A stretch of 64,000 nucleotides of DNA from an uncultured Bacteroidales bacterium (GTDB taxonomy: Bacteria; Bacteroidota; Bacteroidia; Bacteroidales; G3-4614): assembly GCA_949297125.1 (NCBI GenBank), contig CASFRS010000001.1:62001-126000 (forward strand). The letters are read 5' to 3'. This document shows positions 8,611 through 19,079 of the stretch, piece after piece. The translations under genes were made by a program, and so were the position numbers. Under the pieces are notes generated by a model. The model was not told the origin of the DNA, made no database searches, and saw only the letters and a list, made by a program, of their open reading frames with translations. The stretch's first letter is position 1, and the number at the start of each line of letters is the position of its first letter.

Positions 8611-10767
8611 ATGAAAGGGTTCGTTATATCGGTTATACTGGCGCTTCTGTACACGGCTGCAACTTCGGCCGGGGAAAAACTCTCGGCAAGTACCCGGTAT
8701 GCGTTGAAGAAAATCGCCGGGAACGGCAGGATTGGGACAAGGGCCTCTTTTCCGGACAACGCAGAAACGCCGTACATGGGGTTATACATAGTAATGGAAG
8801 AAGGGGCCGACCCGCAGGTGTTCGGCAAATACGGGGCGGCTATAAACATGGTTCTGGACAGCATAGCTTCGGTAAGGCTGCCTGCCGACTCGGTATACAG
8901 CCTCGCGGCCGACAGCCGCGTAAGACGAATCGATTCGGGATACTCTCCCTCACCCGAAACCGATGTCGCCAGAGAATGCGTAAATGCCGACAGGATTGTG
9001 GCAGGAGAGGGGCTTCCCTACCCTTTCGACGGCAAAGGGGTTGTAATTGGGATTATTGACCGGGGCATGCAGTTTGACCATATCGGTTTTTTCAATTCCG
9101 AAAACAAACTGCGCATAAAACGGGTGTGGCTGCAATCGGAGAGAGGGACGCCGCCCGAAAATTTTTCGTACGGCAACGAACTGACCGACGAAGCATCAAT
9201 AATTGCTCACGGCACGGACGTAACGAGCGAAACGCATGCCACTGCCGTTGCCGGGATAGCCGCCGGGAGCAACAAGGGTCTCGATTATTACGGCATGGCA
9301 ACGGAAAGCGATATAGTATATGTAAGTTACAGCACATCGCTGGGCGACGGATACGCATGTATATCGGATGCGGTAAAATACATATTCGATTATGCCGACA
9401 TGGTAAACAAACCGTGCGTAATAAACCTCAGCCTGGGCGACACGCCCGGCCCGCACGACGGTAACTCGCTTTTCGACAAGGTATGCGATGCCATGCAGGG
9501 TGCCGGGCGGCTGATAACAGGTGCGGCCGGAAACGACGGGAACAGTACGGGGCATATAGCTGCCGTCATTGCATCGCCGCAGGACACGCTCAAGACGTTC
9601 TTTTCCTTTATCGGCAAATACGGGAACGGGTATAAGTCCACAAGCAACTTCTACGGCGAGCCTGGCAGGGAGTTCGGCATAAGGCTGTGCGTACTTCAAT
9701 ACGGCTCGGGCAATATCATAGCCGAATCGGAACCGTTCTCTTCGTCGGATGCGGGTACATTTACTTGCCGCTTCAGCAAGGCAGGATACCGCGGAATGGA
9801 TGCCGACATAGATATATTCTGCGATACCGAGCCGGGAAGCGGCAGGCCGCACATAACCATAGATGCCGACATGCCGAATGTTACAGCGGGGTATTCCTTA
9901 GGGATAAAGTTGTACGGCGACAACGGAACGGTCCATGGATGGTCGGACAACAAATATTCGCAATTCAAGAGTTTCAGTACTCCGGCCGGGTGGAGTGCGG
10001 GCGACAACAACTGCACGGCAAATGAAATTGGAGGCGTGGGAAAACGGATAATATCGGTAGGCTCGTACAAAAGCAAGGAGTTTTCCTCTTCCCCGTCGGG
10101 CATAGGCGGAATATCGTCGTTTTCAAGCAGAGGCCCGACTGCCGACGGGCGTATGAAACCCGATATAACCGCCCCGGGCGAATGGGTCGTATCGTCATAT
10201 TCAGAAGCGGTTATAAACAACATATCGTACTCTGCAAGGCTGAAGGAGGGCGACTCGCTGACAGTAGGCAACCGTAAATACGTATACGGTTCCATGAGCG
10301 GCACATCGGCTGCAACTCCTGTCGTAACGGGAACCCTGGCCTTGTGGCTGCAAGCCTGTCCCGACCTGACGCCCGAAGACGTAAGGGAGGTATTGAGCCG
10401 TACGGCCATACGCGACGGATATACCGGGGATACCCCCGGCAATACGTGGGGATACGGAAAACTGGACGCATGGGGCGGGCTGAAAGAGGTCCTGAAACTC
10501 TCGTCGCTGCAATCGCACCGGAACGACACCCGGGAACCGGCAACATTAATCCGCCGCGGGAAAGCATACTCGCTTTTGATTGCGGAAGGAATGGAAAATG
10601 CTAAAGTCGATATATACGATATAAGCGGCAGGAAGGCTGCATCCGTACCGGGAAGGGAAATTGCGGCAGGCGACGAAATACCGTTGCCGCAACTTCCGGA
10701 CGGCATATATGTAATATCGCTAACCGGGAACGGGGTTTTCAAGAGCTTCAAACTTGCCGTAAACTGA
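8611..10767 (+). CDS. Subtilisin-like (S8) protease with T9SS C-terminal sorting domain
   Basis: 718 residues. A signal peptide spans about 1-20. The S8 domain carries Asp150 ('GIIDRG'), His209 ('ETHATAVAG') and Ser566 ('GSMSGTSAATP'), so the triad is complete. About 350 residues lie between His and Ser, including a beta-rich insertion near 330-450. The last ~70 residues ('VDIYDISGRKA', 'LPDGIYVISL', ending 'KSFKLAVN') match a type-A T9SS sorting domain. It should be exported by Sec, crossed through the outer membrane by T9SS and anchored or released after domain removal. It directly follows the polysaccharide operon, 21 bp away. Confidence 0.88.
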   Translation: MKGFVISVILALLYTAATSAGEKLSASTRYALKKIAGNGRIGTRASFPDNAETPYMGLYIVMEEGADPQVFGKYGAAINMVLDSIASVRLPADSVYSLAADSRVRRIDSGYSPSPETDVARECVNADRIVAGEGLPYPFDGKGVVIGIIDRGMQFDHIGFFNSENKLRIKRVWLQSERGTPPENFSYGNELTDEASIIAHGTDVTSETHATAVAGIAAGSNKGLDYYGMATESDIVYVSYSTSLGDGYACISDAVKYIFDYADMVNKPCVINLSLGDTPGPHDGNSLFDKVCDAMQGAGRLITGAAGNDGNSTGHIAAVIASPQDTLKTFFSFIGKYGNGYKSTSNFYGEPGREFGIRLCVLQYGSGNIIAESEPFSSSDAGTFTCRFSKAGYRGMDADIDIFCDTEPGSGRPHITIDADMPNVTAGYSLGIKLYGDNGTVHGWSDNKYSQFKSFSTPAGWSAGDNNCTANEIGGVGKRIISVGSYKSKEFSSSPSGIGGISSFSSRGPTADGRMKPDITAPGEWVVSSYSEAVINNISYSARLKEGDSLTVGNRKYVYGSMSGTSAATPVVTGTLALWLQACPDLTPEDVREVLSRTAIRDGYTGDTPGNTWGYGKLDAWGGLKEVLKLSSLQSHRNDTREPATLIRRGKAYSLLIAEGMENAKVDIYDISGRKAASVPGREIAAGDEIPLPQLPDGIYVISLTGNGVFKSFKLAVN

Positions 10768-10870
10768 TTCTTTGTTCCGGTCTTTATTCCGGTTCGACCG
10801 GGAAGCACGTAGAATCCGGTTGCGTAATGCGCCAAGTCCCGATCCTGCCATGCAAACGGCATAAAAACAG

Positions 10871-10922
10871 ACGGCACGGAATATAGCCGCCCCGGCGGGC
10901 GAATATTCCGTGCCGTTCTTTT
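10871..10922. terminator. Bidirectional terminator between the S8 protease gene and lon
   Basis: A perfect 14-bp stem pairs 10871-10884 with 10903-10916 around a GC-rich loop. It is followed by a T-rich run (10917-10923) on the + strand and preceded by an A run (10863-10867) that gives T's on the minus strand. The two flanking genes converge, so one hairpin can serve both. Confidence 0.8.
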
Positions 10923-10962
10923 TCCGATGCAACCGCTTCCCGGACCCCCCCCCGCCGCAGCG

Positions 10963-13437
10963 TCAGGCCTGAACCGGCGTACCGGGCTGTAAAGCGGGAG
11001 AAACGGTATAATTCAACATCAACGGATGATTTACCTTTTTTTCCGTAAGGGCTATATCCAGAACCTCCGATATTTTACGGACGTAATGGAACTCCAGCCC
11101 TTTCAGGTACATCTCCTGTATCTCCTCTATGTCTTTCCTGTTCTCTTCGCAAAGGATTATCTCCTTTATGCCGGCCCTTTTGGCGGCAAGTATCTTTTCC
11201 CTTATACCGCCTACGGGCAGTACGCGCCCGCGCAGGGTAATCTCGCCTGTCATGGCAAGGTGCGACTTTACCTTCCGCTGCGTAAAGGCCGATGCTATGG
11301 CCGTAACCATGGTTATGCCGGCCGACGGCCCGTCCTTGGGTATGGCGCCTTCGGGAACATGGACATGCAGGTTCCATTTGTCGAAAACTTCCTCGGGTAT
11401 GGAGAGTTCGTCGGAATGGGACTTTACGTATTGCAAGGCCAATACGGCAGACTCTTTCATTACATCGCCGAGGTTGCCCGTAAGGGTCAGCTTTTCGCCT
11501 TTACCTTTTGTCAGGCTCGCTTCTATAAAGAGAATCTCCCCTCCTACAGCCGTCCATGCCAATCCGGTTACCACGCCGGCTATATCGTTGTTTTCATATA
11601 TATCGCGCGTGTATTCCCTTGCTCCGAGGTACTCTTTCAGATCCGCTACGGAAATCTTCCTTTCATACTCCTCGTCCGAGCCTTTCTTCTTTGCCACGCG
11701 CCGCATTATCTTGGCTATCTTCTTGTCAAGCTCACGTACGCCCGACTCGCGGGTATAGCCGTCGATTATGGCCTCCATGGTCTTTTTGGGGATATCCACA
11801 TCGCTCTTCTGCAGGCCGTGCTCGGTTATCTGCTTGGGCAACAGATGCCGCCGCCCTATCTCTACTTTCTCTTCAAGTATGTAGCCCGATATGTCGATAA
11901 GCTCCATACGGTCGAGCAACGGCTGCGATATTGTGCTCAGGTTATTGGCCGTAGCTATGAACATGACTTTTGAAAGGTCATAATCGACATCCAGGTAATT
12001 GTCGTGGAAAGCGTTGTTCTGCTCGGGGTCGAGAACCTCCAGCAGTGCGGACGACGGATCGCCCTTGAAGTCGGCACCAATCTTGTCTATCTCGTCGAGC
12101 ACGAACACCGGGTTGGAACTTCCGGCCTTGTTTATGCCCTGTATTATACGTCCGGGCATCGCCCCGATATATGTACGCCGGTGTCCGCGTATCTCCGCCT
12201 CATCGTGCAGCCCGCCTAACGACATTCGTATATATTTCCTGTTAAGGGCCTTGGCTATGGAACGTCCAAGCGAGGTCTTCCCTACTCCGGGAGGGCCGTA
12301 AAGGCAGAGGATGGGCGACTTCATATCGCCACGCAATTTCAGTACGGCAAGATGCTCTATTATACGCTCCTTTACCTTTTCAAGGCCGTAATGGTCCTTG
12401 TCCAGCTGTTTTTTGGCGTTCTTCAAGTCGAAATTATCTTCGGTGTATTCATTCCACGGCAATTCCACGAATGTCTCCAGATAGTTGAACTGAACGGAGA
12501 AATCGGGCGTTTGCGGATACAGCCGCTGCAGTTTGCGGACCTCCTTGTCGAAAACCGCGGCAACCTCCTGGCTCCAGTTTTTTGAAGCCGCCTTCTCTAC
12601 CAGTTCCGATATGTCCTGGTCCTGCGTTTCGCCCAGCTCTTCCTGTATGGTTTTTATCTGCTGCTGCAGGAAATGTTCCCGCTGCTGCTGCGATATGTCC
12701 TCGCGCGTACGGGACTGTATCCGGGCTTTTATTTCCTGGAACTGCGTTTCCCTGCTCAACTCGGCATAGAGTTTGAACCCCCTCTCCTTTATGGAGTCTT
12801 CTGACAGCAGGGCCTGCTTGCGCTCTATGGATATGGGCAGATTGGCCGACAGGAAATTTATAAGGAAATACGGGTTTCCTATGTTCTGTACGGCAAAAAG
12901 CAGCTCTCTCGACGGATCGCCGAGGTTCTTAAGGAACTCGCCGGTAAGGTCTTTCAATGCCGATACCAACCCCATAAATTCGGGATTATCGTTTTTCGTC
13001 ATTATTTCATCCACAAGTTCCACCTTTCCCCGCAAGTAGGGGTAACTGCTTGTCAGCGACAGCAGCTTGAACCGGTGCTTTCCCTGCAATATGACGGTTG
13101 TATTGCCGTCGGGCATATCGAGGATTTTCACTATCTCCGCTATCGAGCCCATGTAATATATGTCGTCGAAGGCGGGATCATCCACATCGGCCTTTTTCTG
13201 GCAGACTACACCTATATACTTCTTGTTGTTGAAAGCCTCCTTGACCAATGCCAGGGAAGTCCTCCGACCGACAAGCACCGGAAGCGTTATGCCGGGGAAG
13301 AGCGTCATGTTACGCAACGGCAGGATGGGCAGGCTCTCCTCGTCCACGCCCGGGCACTCCAAATCGGGCCCCCCCTCCGCATCGGTTATTATGGGTACAA
13401 AAGCCACCTCTTCTTCTTGATTGAAATAAGTCTTCAT
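10963..13437 (-). CDS. lon: ATP-dependent protease Lon
   Basis: 824 residues, full length for LonA. Order: N-terminal substrate domain ('[14 protein letters not shown]' at about 35), coiled-coil middle ('[20 protein letters not shown]'), AAA+ module with Walker A 'GPPGVGKTS' and Walker B '[11 protein letters not shown]', then the protease domain with the catalytic dyad Ser705 ('KDGPSAG') and Lys748 ('[11 protein letters not shown]'). It degrades misfolded and regulatory proteins in the cytoplasm. A TAATTTTG -7-type element lies at 13519-13526 (minus strand), about 80 bp upstream, without a well-spaced -33 element. The end of the gene abuts a run of nine C's (10945-10953). Confidence 0.98.
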   Translation of the reverse strand: MKTYFNQEEEVAFVPIITDAEGGPDLECPGVDEESLPILPLRNMTLFPGITLPVLVGRRTSLALVKEAFNNKKYIGVVCQKKADVDDPAFDDIYYMGSIAEIVKILDMPDGNTTVILQGKHRFKLLSLTSSYPYLRGKVELVDEIMTKNDNPEFMGLVSALKDLTGEFLKNLGDPSRELLFAVQNIGNPYFLINFLSANLPISIERKQALLSEDSIKERGFKLYAELSRETQFQEIKARIQSRTREDISQQQREHFLQQQIKTIQEELGETQDQDISELVEKAASKNWSQEVAAVFDKEVRKLQRLYPQTPDFSVQFNYLETFVELPWNEYTEDNFDLKNAKKQLDKDHYGLEKVKERIIEHLAVLKLRGDMKSPILCLYGPPGVGKTSLGRSIAKALNRKYIRMSLGGLHDEAEIRGHRRTYIGAMPGRIIQGINKAGSSNPVFVLDEIDKIGADFKGDPSSALLEVLDPEQNNAFHDNYLDVDYDLSKVMFIATANNLSTISQPLLDRMELIDISGYILEEKVEIGRRHLLPKQITEHGLQKSDVDIPKKTMEAIIDGYTRESGVRELDKKIAKIMRRVAKKKGSDEEYERKISVADLKEYLGAREYTRDIYENNDIAGVVTGLAWTAVGGEILFIEASLTKGKGEKLTLTGNLGDVMKESAVLALQYVKSHSDELSIPEEVFDKWNLHVHVPEGAIPKDGPSAGITMVTAIASAFTQRKVKSHLAMTGEITLRGRVLPVGGIREKILAAKRAGIKEIILCEENRKDIEEIQEMYLKGLEFHYVRKISEVLDIALTEKKVNHPLMLNYTVSPALQPGTPVQA

Positions 13438-13615
13438 ATATTAAATTGCCAATTTGTCATGATTATGGTTGCGTGCCGCATATAGCGCACTGATATATTA
13501 ACGGAACAAGTGCTGTGCCAAAATTAATGCAGCGGACGGAAATTTAACGGCACGAACAAAAAATAATATATTTTTTTAAGTAATGGAGGGCGTAGGAGTT
13601 TTGAAGGTTTTACAA

Positions 13616-13623
13616 TACTTTTG
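13616..13623 (+). promoter_or_regulatory. -7 element for trmN6
   Basis: TACTTTTG matches the Bacteroidales -7 consensus TAnnTTTG. The nearest TTTG upstream (13600-13603) is too close for a canonical -33 box, so only the -7 is firm. It lies inside the frame of an earlier ATG (13583), which argues that translation really begins at 13691, downstream of transcription start. Confidence 0.45.
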
Positions 13624-13690
13624 TATACTGTACGGCAGGTGGAAACGTAATTTCCGGCTACCGCCGTATCCGGCACTATTACCTGTATTT

Positions 13691-14395
13691 ATGGCATTCA
13701 AGTTCAAACGTTTTTCAATAGATGACACCCGCACGGCCATGAAAGTAGGGACTGACGGGGTGTTGTTAGGCGCGTGGGCCGGCCTTTCGGCAGTACCGGA
13801 AAACGGCAGGATTCTCGATATCGGATGCGGCTCGGGAATAGTCGCCCTGATGTGCGCGCAAAGGACCCGGGAACAGACCGTAATCGATGCAATAGAAATA
13901 GATGAGGGGGCAGCCCGGGATGCTGCGGCTAACTTCGGCAACTCCGAATGGCACGGCAGGATAAATCTCTTTTGTACCGATTTTGCAGTATTCGCTCCGT
14001 CATGCAGCGTAGAATACGATGCCATAGTGTCCAACCCGCCGTATTTCAGGAACTCGCTGAAACCGGACGACCGGGCGAGAGACATGGCCCGGCACACCTC
14101 GATGCTCGATTACGACACGCTTGTTTTCTGGAGCGGAAAGATTCTTGCCCCCAACGGCAGGATATCGCTTATATCCCCCTGGGAAAGTTACGATGATATA
14201 GCCAGGGCGGCAACCGAAAACAGGCTCTTCCTGCAAAGGAGAAGCGATATACGTACCGCTGCCGGGGAGGATACCCCGAAAAGGGTGCTGACCGAATGGG
14301 GCAGGACTCCTGCGGACTACGTCTGGGACTGTATCGACCTGAACAGCCGGGAATACTCCGAAATGGTAGGGGATTTCTACATCGGGATGCCGTAA
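13691..14395 (+). CDS. trmN6: tRNA1(Val) adenine-37 N6-methyltransferase (TrmN6/YfiC-like)
   Basis: 234 residues from the ATG at 13691. The frame is open back to 13583, but the extra residues are unlike the family and overlap a promoter element, so I choose 13691 ('MAFKFKRFSIDD'). The Rossmann SAM site is 'ILDIGCGSGIVALMCA', and 'IVSNPPYF' is the NPPY motif of N6-adenine methyltransferases that flips and holds the target base. 'RTAMKVGTDGVLLGAW' is characteristic of YfiC/TrmN6. It modifies A37 of a valine tRNA in E. coli; the same tRNA target here is inferred. It is divergent from lon. Confidence 0.85.
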   Translation: MAFKFKRFSIDDTRTAMKVGTDGVLLGAWAGLSAVPENGRILDIGCGSGIVALMCAQRTREQTVIDAIEIDEGAARDAAANFGNSEWHGRINLFCTDFAVFAPSCSVEYDAIVSNPPYFRNSLKPDDRARDMARHTSMLDYDTLVFWSGKILAPNGRISLISPWESYDDIARAATENRLFLQRRSDIRTAAGEDTPKRVLTEWGRTPADYVWDCIDLNSREYSEMVGDFYIGMP

Positions 14396-14451
14396 CCTGC
14401 GCCATACCCCCCCGCGCACTATTTACCGGCACATACAGCTATCGTACAAAC

Positions 14452-14515
14452 GGCAGGAAACGGAAAACCTTATACCTGTCTTCCGTTTCCTGCCTGTATG
14501 TCTGCGCAGACAGGC
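14452..14515. other. Nested inverted repeats between converging genes
   Basis: A 14-bp perfect stem pairs 14452-14465 with 14481-14494. A second, overlapping hairpin (14492-14515) contains the palindrome TGTCTGCGCAGACA at 14499-14512. No good T tract follows on either strand, so these are weak terminators at best between trmN6 (+) and maeB (-). The two folds exclude each other. Confidence 0.5.
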
Positions 14516-14633
14516 ATTGTGCTATTCCGGAAAGGGGGATACCCTTTAAGGAATGTCCTCCCGCTTCTATGACGGCGCGGCTGTTTGCCGCCGCCTACAC
14601 GGCTGGAGGCCCTGTACCCTCTGCCAGTTTGCT

Positions 14634-16919
14634 TTATTTGTTCTTGTTTATCTGCTCCATTACTATTGCATCCACTACGGCAACCGCTGTAAGGTTCAGA
14701 ATATCGCGCGGCGAACTCTCTATGTCGGTAAAGTGGATAGGTTTGTTAAGCCCCATCTGGATAGGCCCGACAGAGTCATTGACACCCATTTCAAGGAAGA
14801 GTTTGTATGCCAGGTTGGCAGAACTCAAGTTGGGGAATATCAATGTATTGACGTCCATTCCGGCAAGTTTGTTGAACGGGAATGTCTTGTCCCTTAGAGC
14901 TTTATCCAACGCAAAGTTCAACTGCATCTCTCCGTCGATCAAGAGTTCGGGATAATTGGTATGCAACTTCTCTATGGCGCGGTGGACCTTGGCTGCGCTT
15001 CCGCTCTTCTCCGCCCCGAAGTTGGAATATGACAGCATGGCCATTACCGGCTCGTTTGCGAAGAACTTCACAGTGTGTACCGACAGACGGGCTATGTCCA
15101 CCAGCGTGTCTTCGTCGGGATGCGGGTTTATAAGGGTATCGGCAAGGAAGAAGGTCCCTTTCTTGGTCGATACTATGTGCATTGAACCGAAGTGCTTGTA
15201 CTCCGGACGTATTCCTATAACGTTCTTGGCAACTTCAACTGCCTCGGTATAATTGGTGTAGGTCCCGGTTATAAAGGCATCTGCCTCGCCGGTCTCAACC
15301 ATCATCATGCCGAAATATGTGCGGTCGAACATCTTTTCATACGCCTCGTCTACCGTAATACCGTCGCGTTCGCGCTTTCTTGCAAGAATCTCGGCATAGC
15401 GGCAACGCCTTTCGTATTCGTCATCGTGGCGCAGGTTGACGATTTCTATTCCGGTAAGGTCGAGGTTGTTGCGAGCCGCCGTTTTGGCTATCATCTCGTT
15501 GTTGCCGAGCAGTATGGGTTTGCATATCCCTTCTTTGTACGCCGTTACTGCCGCCGAAAGCATGTTCACATGGTTGGCTTCGGCAAAGACCACGCGTTTG
15601 GGATTCTGTTTTGCCATATCTATAAGGCTGCGCATCAGCTTGTTGTCGTAACCCATCCTTGCTCTCAGGCTGTTTTTGTAGGCATCCCAGTCGGTTATTT
15701 CCTTACCGGCCACGCCCGATTCTATTGCCGCTTTCGCCACGGCGGGAGCCACGCATGTAAGCAGACGCGGGTCGAGAGCCTTGGGTATTATGTATTCCGG
15801 CCCGAAACTTATTCTGTTTATGTTGTATGCCGCATTTACCACTTCCGGCACCCTCTCCTTTGCAAGGGAGGCAATAGCATATACGGCTGCGAGCTTCATC
15901 TCTTCGTTTATCTGCGAAGCGTGCACATCCAGCGCCCCGCGGAATATATACGGGAATCCCAATACGTTGTTTATCTGGTTGGGATAGTCGGAACGTCCGG
16001 TGGCGAAAATAAGGTCGGGGCGCGAAGCCTTTGCCTTCTCGTAGGAGATTTCGGGATTGGGGTTAGCCAATGCAAATACTATGGGATTGTCGTTCATGGA
16101 ACGTATCATCTCGGGGGTAAGTATATCGGCACGCGAAAGCCCCAGGAAAACATCGGCGCCTACCATGGCCTCGGCCAGAGTAGTGATGTCGCGGTCGGTA
16201 ACGAATTCCTTCTTTTCGGCAGTGAGGTTCTCGCGCTTGCTGTTGATAACCCCCTTGCTGTCGACCATTACTATATTCTCCCTCTTTATGCCAAGACGCA
16301 TGTAAAGGCGGGTACACGATATTGCCGATGCGCCGGCCCCGTTTACCACAAGGCGGACCTCCTCAATACGTTTGTTCTGCAATTCGAGGGCGTTTATAAG
16401 CCCTGCCCCCGATATTATCGCCGTACCGTGCTGGTCGTCGTGCATTACGGGGATATTGAGCTCCTTCTTCAGGCGGTTCTCTATCTCGAAACATTCGGGG
16501 GCCTTTATATCCTCAAGGTTTATGCCTCCGAACGTGGGGGCTATGGCCTTTACGGCCTGTACGAACTTGTCGGGGTCCTTTTCGTCCACCTCTATATCGA
16601 AGACGTCGATGCCTGCAAATATTTTAAACAGCAACCCTTTTCCTTCCATAACTGGTTTCCCTGCAAGCGCGCCTATGTCGCCTAAACCCAATACCGCCGT
16701 TCCGTTGGAGATTACGGCCACAAGGTTTCCTTTTGCCGTGTATTCATACGCATCGTCGGGATTCTTCTCTATTTCGAGACACGGCTCCGCCACACCGGGA
16801 GAGTATGCAAGGGAAAGGTCCATTTGCGTACTGTACGGCTTTGTCGGAACAACTTCTATCTTTCCGGGTTTCCCGTTACGATGATATTCGAGTGCATCTT
16901 CTTTTGTAATCTTAGACAT
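14634..16919 (-). CDS. maeB: NADP-dependent malic enzyme with C-terminal phosphotransacetylase-like domain
   Basis: 761 residues, the usual length of MaeB-type fusions. Residues 1-400 form the malic enzyme: the N-terminal catalytic Tyr region 'YSPGVAEPC', 'HDDQHGTAI' for metal and substrate, and a Rossmann segment '[11 protein letters not shown]'. Residues 430-761 are the phosphotransacetylase-related domain ('[14 protein letters not shown]', '[11 protein letters not shown]'), which in E. coli MaeB is regulatory (acetyl-CoA inhibition) rather than catalytic. It converts malate to pyruvate, CO2 and NADPH. A TAATTTTG -7-like element lies at 16996-17003 on the minus strand, 77 bp upstream. Confidence 0.96.
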   Translation of the reverse strand: MSKITKEDALEYHRNGKPGKIEVVPTKPYSTQMDLSLAYSPGVAEPCLEIEKNPDDAYEYTAKGNLVAVISNGTAVLGLGDIGALAGKPVMEGKGLLFKIFAGIDVFDIEVDEKDPDKFVQAVKAIAPTFGGINLEDIKAPECFEIENRLKKELNIPVMHDDQHGTAIISGAGLINALELQNKRIEEVRLVVNGAGASAISCTRLYMRLGIKRENIVMVDSKGVINSKRENLTAEKKEFVTDRDITTLAEAMVGADVFLGLSRADILTPEMIRSMNDNPIVFALANPNPEISYEKAKASRPDLIFATGRSDYPNQINNVLGFPYIFRGALDVHASQINEEMKLAAVYAIASLAKERVPEVVNAAYNINRISFGPEYIIPKALDPRLLTCVAPAVAKAAIESGVAGKEITDWDAYKNSLRARMGYDNKLMRSLIDMAKQNPKRVVFAEANHVNMLSAAVTAYKEGICKPILLGNNEMIAKTAARNNLDLTGIEIVNLRHDDEYERRCRYAEILARKRERDGITVDEAYEKMFDRTYFGMMMVETGEADAFITGTYTNYTEAVEVAKNVIGIRPEYKHFGSMHIVSTKKGTFFLADTLINPHPDEDTLVDIARLSVHTVKFFANEPVMAMLSYSNFGAEKSGSAAKVHRAIEKLHTNYPELLIDGEMQLNFALDKALRDKTFPFNKLAGMDVNTLIFPNLSSANLAYKLFLEMGVNDSVGPIQMGLNKPIHFTDIESSPRDILNLTAVAVVDAIVMEQINKNK

Positions 16920-17192
16920 AATACTGATTTTTTCTCTTGTTTTTCTCTTGAACCTGTTTACCTGACACGAGTTTAAAAGTGCCTTGAATCCGCGGCAAAA
17001 TTAAATAAAATCGGCAAGCAGATACACAATAATATTATAAAATTCGATAAAACTTTTCTTATTTTTCCTTTATTCATGGTGCTGTACGCCCTTTGCCCAG
17101 CCGCTAACCGACACGCAAGGGGCGCCTTTCCGGGTTATCGCCGTATCGGCTGACGGATACGGGCCTTGCAGTACCGGCATCACGCCAACACG

Positions 17193-19079
17193 TCATAGCT
17201 GCCCGCATTCACTTATCCATGCTGCTGCCGAGGCGTCGCTCGGCATCGACCAGCCGCCGCGCGGCGACAACCCTACACTTCCCACTGCAGGACCGTCGGA
17301 CAAACAGGAGCGTTTGAACTGCTGTGCAAAAAAACGCCGGCAGAATACCGTAAGCCAATGCTTTACGGTTGCCCCGTCGTATTTGTCCCCGAATGCCGCA
17401 AGGGCAAGATAGTGTATCTTGGCCGGAGAGAAACCGTTGCGCACAAAATTGTACAGGAAAAAGTCGTGCAGCTCGTACGGGCCCACAATATCTTCGGTTT
17501 TCTGTTCTATCGCGCCGTCGTCGCCGGCCGGCATAAGTTCGGGAGATATAGGGGTATTCACCACATCGAGCAGGGTGTCGCGAATCTCCCCTCCCAGTTC
17601 GAGCGCCACCCATGCGACCATGTAACGCACCATTGTCTTGGGAATCGCCCCGTTTACGTTGTACATGGACATGTGGTCGCCGTTGTAGGTGGCCCACCCG
17701 AGGGCAAGTTCCGACATGTCGCCCGTTCCGAGATGCAACGCCCCCGTCTTGTTGGCAAAGTCCATAAGAATCTGCGTCCGTTCCCGAGCCTGCGAATTTT
17801 CGTATGTTACATCGTGTACGGAAATATCATGCCCTATATCTTCAAAATGCCTTATACATGCATCTTTTATGGATATCTCCCTTATGGTAACGCCCAAGGC
17901 GCGCATCATGGCAAGGGCATTGGCGTATGTCCGGCCGGTAGTGCCGAATCCGGGCATGGTTATCCCGTATATGTTTTCCCGCGGCAGCCCTGCCTTATCG
18001 AGCGCATTGGCCGCAACAAGAAGCGAAAGCGTCGAATCGAGCCCCCCCGATATGCCCAGCACAATTTTCGTCATCCCCGTATGCCGCAGCCGCTGCAAAA
18101 GCGCCGCAGTCTGTATCTCGAATATCTCCCTGCAACGGGACGAAAGTTCGTCTTTGTCTTCCGGGATAAACGGATGGGCATTTACCTTACGCATCAGTTC
18201 CGTTTTGCCACCGGCCTTGCGCGAGAACTCGACGGCAACCTCCTCCTGCCTGTCGGCGGGATTCTCCGCATCGCTTTCGGCAAGGAGGGAATTCTGCAGT
18301 TTCTCTACATCTATGTCGGATATCGTGCATCCGGCCTCCTGCATAAACCTTGCGCCTTCGGCCAGCACATCGTAATCCTCAACTATCAATGAAGCCCCGC
18401 CGTAAACGTAATCGGTGGTAGATTCGCCTGCTCCGGCAGCAGCCATTACATATGCATTATGTTCCGACGACGATTTGGCGGCAACAAGCGCACGTACGCG
18501 GCCGTTACGCCCCACAAGTTCGGGGTACGCGGCAAGGGCTGCAATGATCCTCCCTTTGCGCAGGGGTGTGTTCAACGTCAGCGCATCCTCTCCTATCCTG
18601 ACCGAAACGCAAACATCTCCGGCCTTGAACACGGTCTTGTCCGACAGGCAGGCCTGTTGCCCGCAGAGGGTTATTTGCTGCTGCACGTTCTCCCCGGAGG
18701 TGAACCAGCGTTTCCATGCCGGGGAAAGAAGGGATTTAGGGACAACTCCCGCTATACGTCCGTACTGAAAGACAACGGCGGCATCGTACACCTTGCCTCC
18801 GGCATACAGGGGAAGCCCGAGTATTACAAGGGGCGACAGGGCGGAAGTTTCGGAAAGTATCCGCGCCAATGCCGTTTCCGCGCTCTGCAACAGATGCCTT
18901 TTGCAAAACAGGTCGCCGCACGTCGCCGCCGTAAGCGCAAGTTCGGGGAATACCGCAATATCGGCGCCGCAATCGGAAGCCTTCTTTATCAACTCTATTA
19001 TTCCGTCGGCATTATAAGACGGGTCGGCCACTTTCACCTTCGGTACAAGTGCCGCCGCACGTACGAATCCGTAGTTCAT
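17193..19079 (-). CDS. nadE: NAD+ synthetase with nitrilase-like domain lacking the catalytic cysteine
   Basis: 628 residues from ATG 19079; a further ATG lies 6 bp upstream at 19085. An N-terminal nitrilase-fold glutaminase domain (about 1-280) is followed by the ATP-pyrophosphatase synthetase domain with 'GISGGLDSTLS' and the C-terminal 'KRSCLSDGP...LSPRGGW' signature. In glutamine-dependent NadE a Glu-Lys-Cys triad releases ammonia. Glu46 ('FPELALT') and Lys115 ('VVPKS') are present, but the usual 'EICED' motif reads 'RIGED', placing Gly163 where Cys belongs. The segment after the Lys is also shortened. The synthetase half looks intact, so it should make NAD+ from deamido-NAD+, probably with free ammonia. 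Confidence 0.92.
   Translation of the reverse strand: MNYGFVRAAALVPKVKVADPSYNADGIIELIKKASDCGADIAVFPELALTAATCGDLFCKRHLLQSAETALARILSETSALSPLVILGLPLYAGGKVYDAAVVFQYGRIAGVVPKSLLSPAWKRWFTSGENVQQQITLCGQQACLSDKTVFKAGDVCVSVRIGEDALTLNTPLRKGRIIAALAAYPELVGRNGRVRALVAAKSSSEHNAYVMAAAGAGESTTDYVYGGASLIVEDYDVLAEGARFMQEAGCTISDIDVEKLQNSLLAESDAENPADRQEEVAVEFSRKAGGKTELMRKVNAHPFIPEDKDELSSRCREIFEIQTAALLQRLRHTGMTKIVLGISGGLDSTLSLLVAANALDKAGLPRENIYGITMPGFGTTGRTYANALAMMRALGVTIREISIKDACIRHFEDIGHDISVHDVTYENSQARERTQILMDFANKTGALHLGTGDMSELALGWATYNGDHMSMYNVNGAIPKTMVRYMVAWVALELGGEIRDTLLDVVNTPISPELMPAGDDGAIEQKTEDIVGPYELHDFFLYNFVRNGFSPAKIHYLALAAFGDKYDGATVKHWLTVFCRRFFAQQFKRSCLSDGPAVGSVGLSPRGGWSMPSDASAAAWISECGQL

Noticed and set aside
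10945-10953. Run of nine C's after the lon stop
   Set aside because: Could suggest phase variation, but it lies downstream of the stop codon and outside any reading frame or promoter, so no effect is evident.
11026-11973. Open frame antisense to lon
   Set aside because: Shadow of lon; aromatic-rich low-quality translation.
13583-13690. Upstream extension of trmN6
   Set aside because: It covers a -7 promoter element and has no similarity to the family; start 13691 is preferred.
15192-16685. Long open frame antisense to maeB (about 497 codons)
   Set aside because: No family features. maeB on the other strand is certain, and the frame is a by-product of its codon use.
17115-17169. Hairpin-like sequence upstream of the nadE stop side (GCAAGG/CCTTGC, CCGTATC/GATACGG)
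   Set aside because: Stems are short and no T tract follows on the minus strand; not called a terminator.
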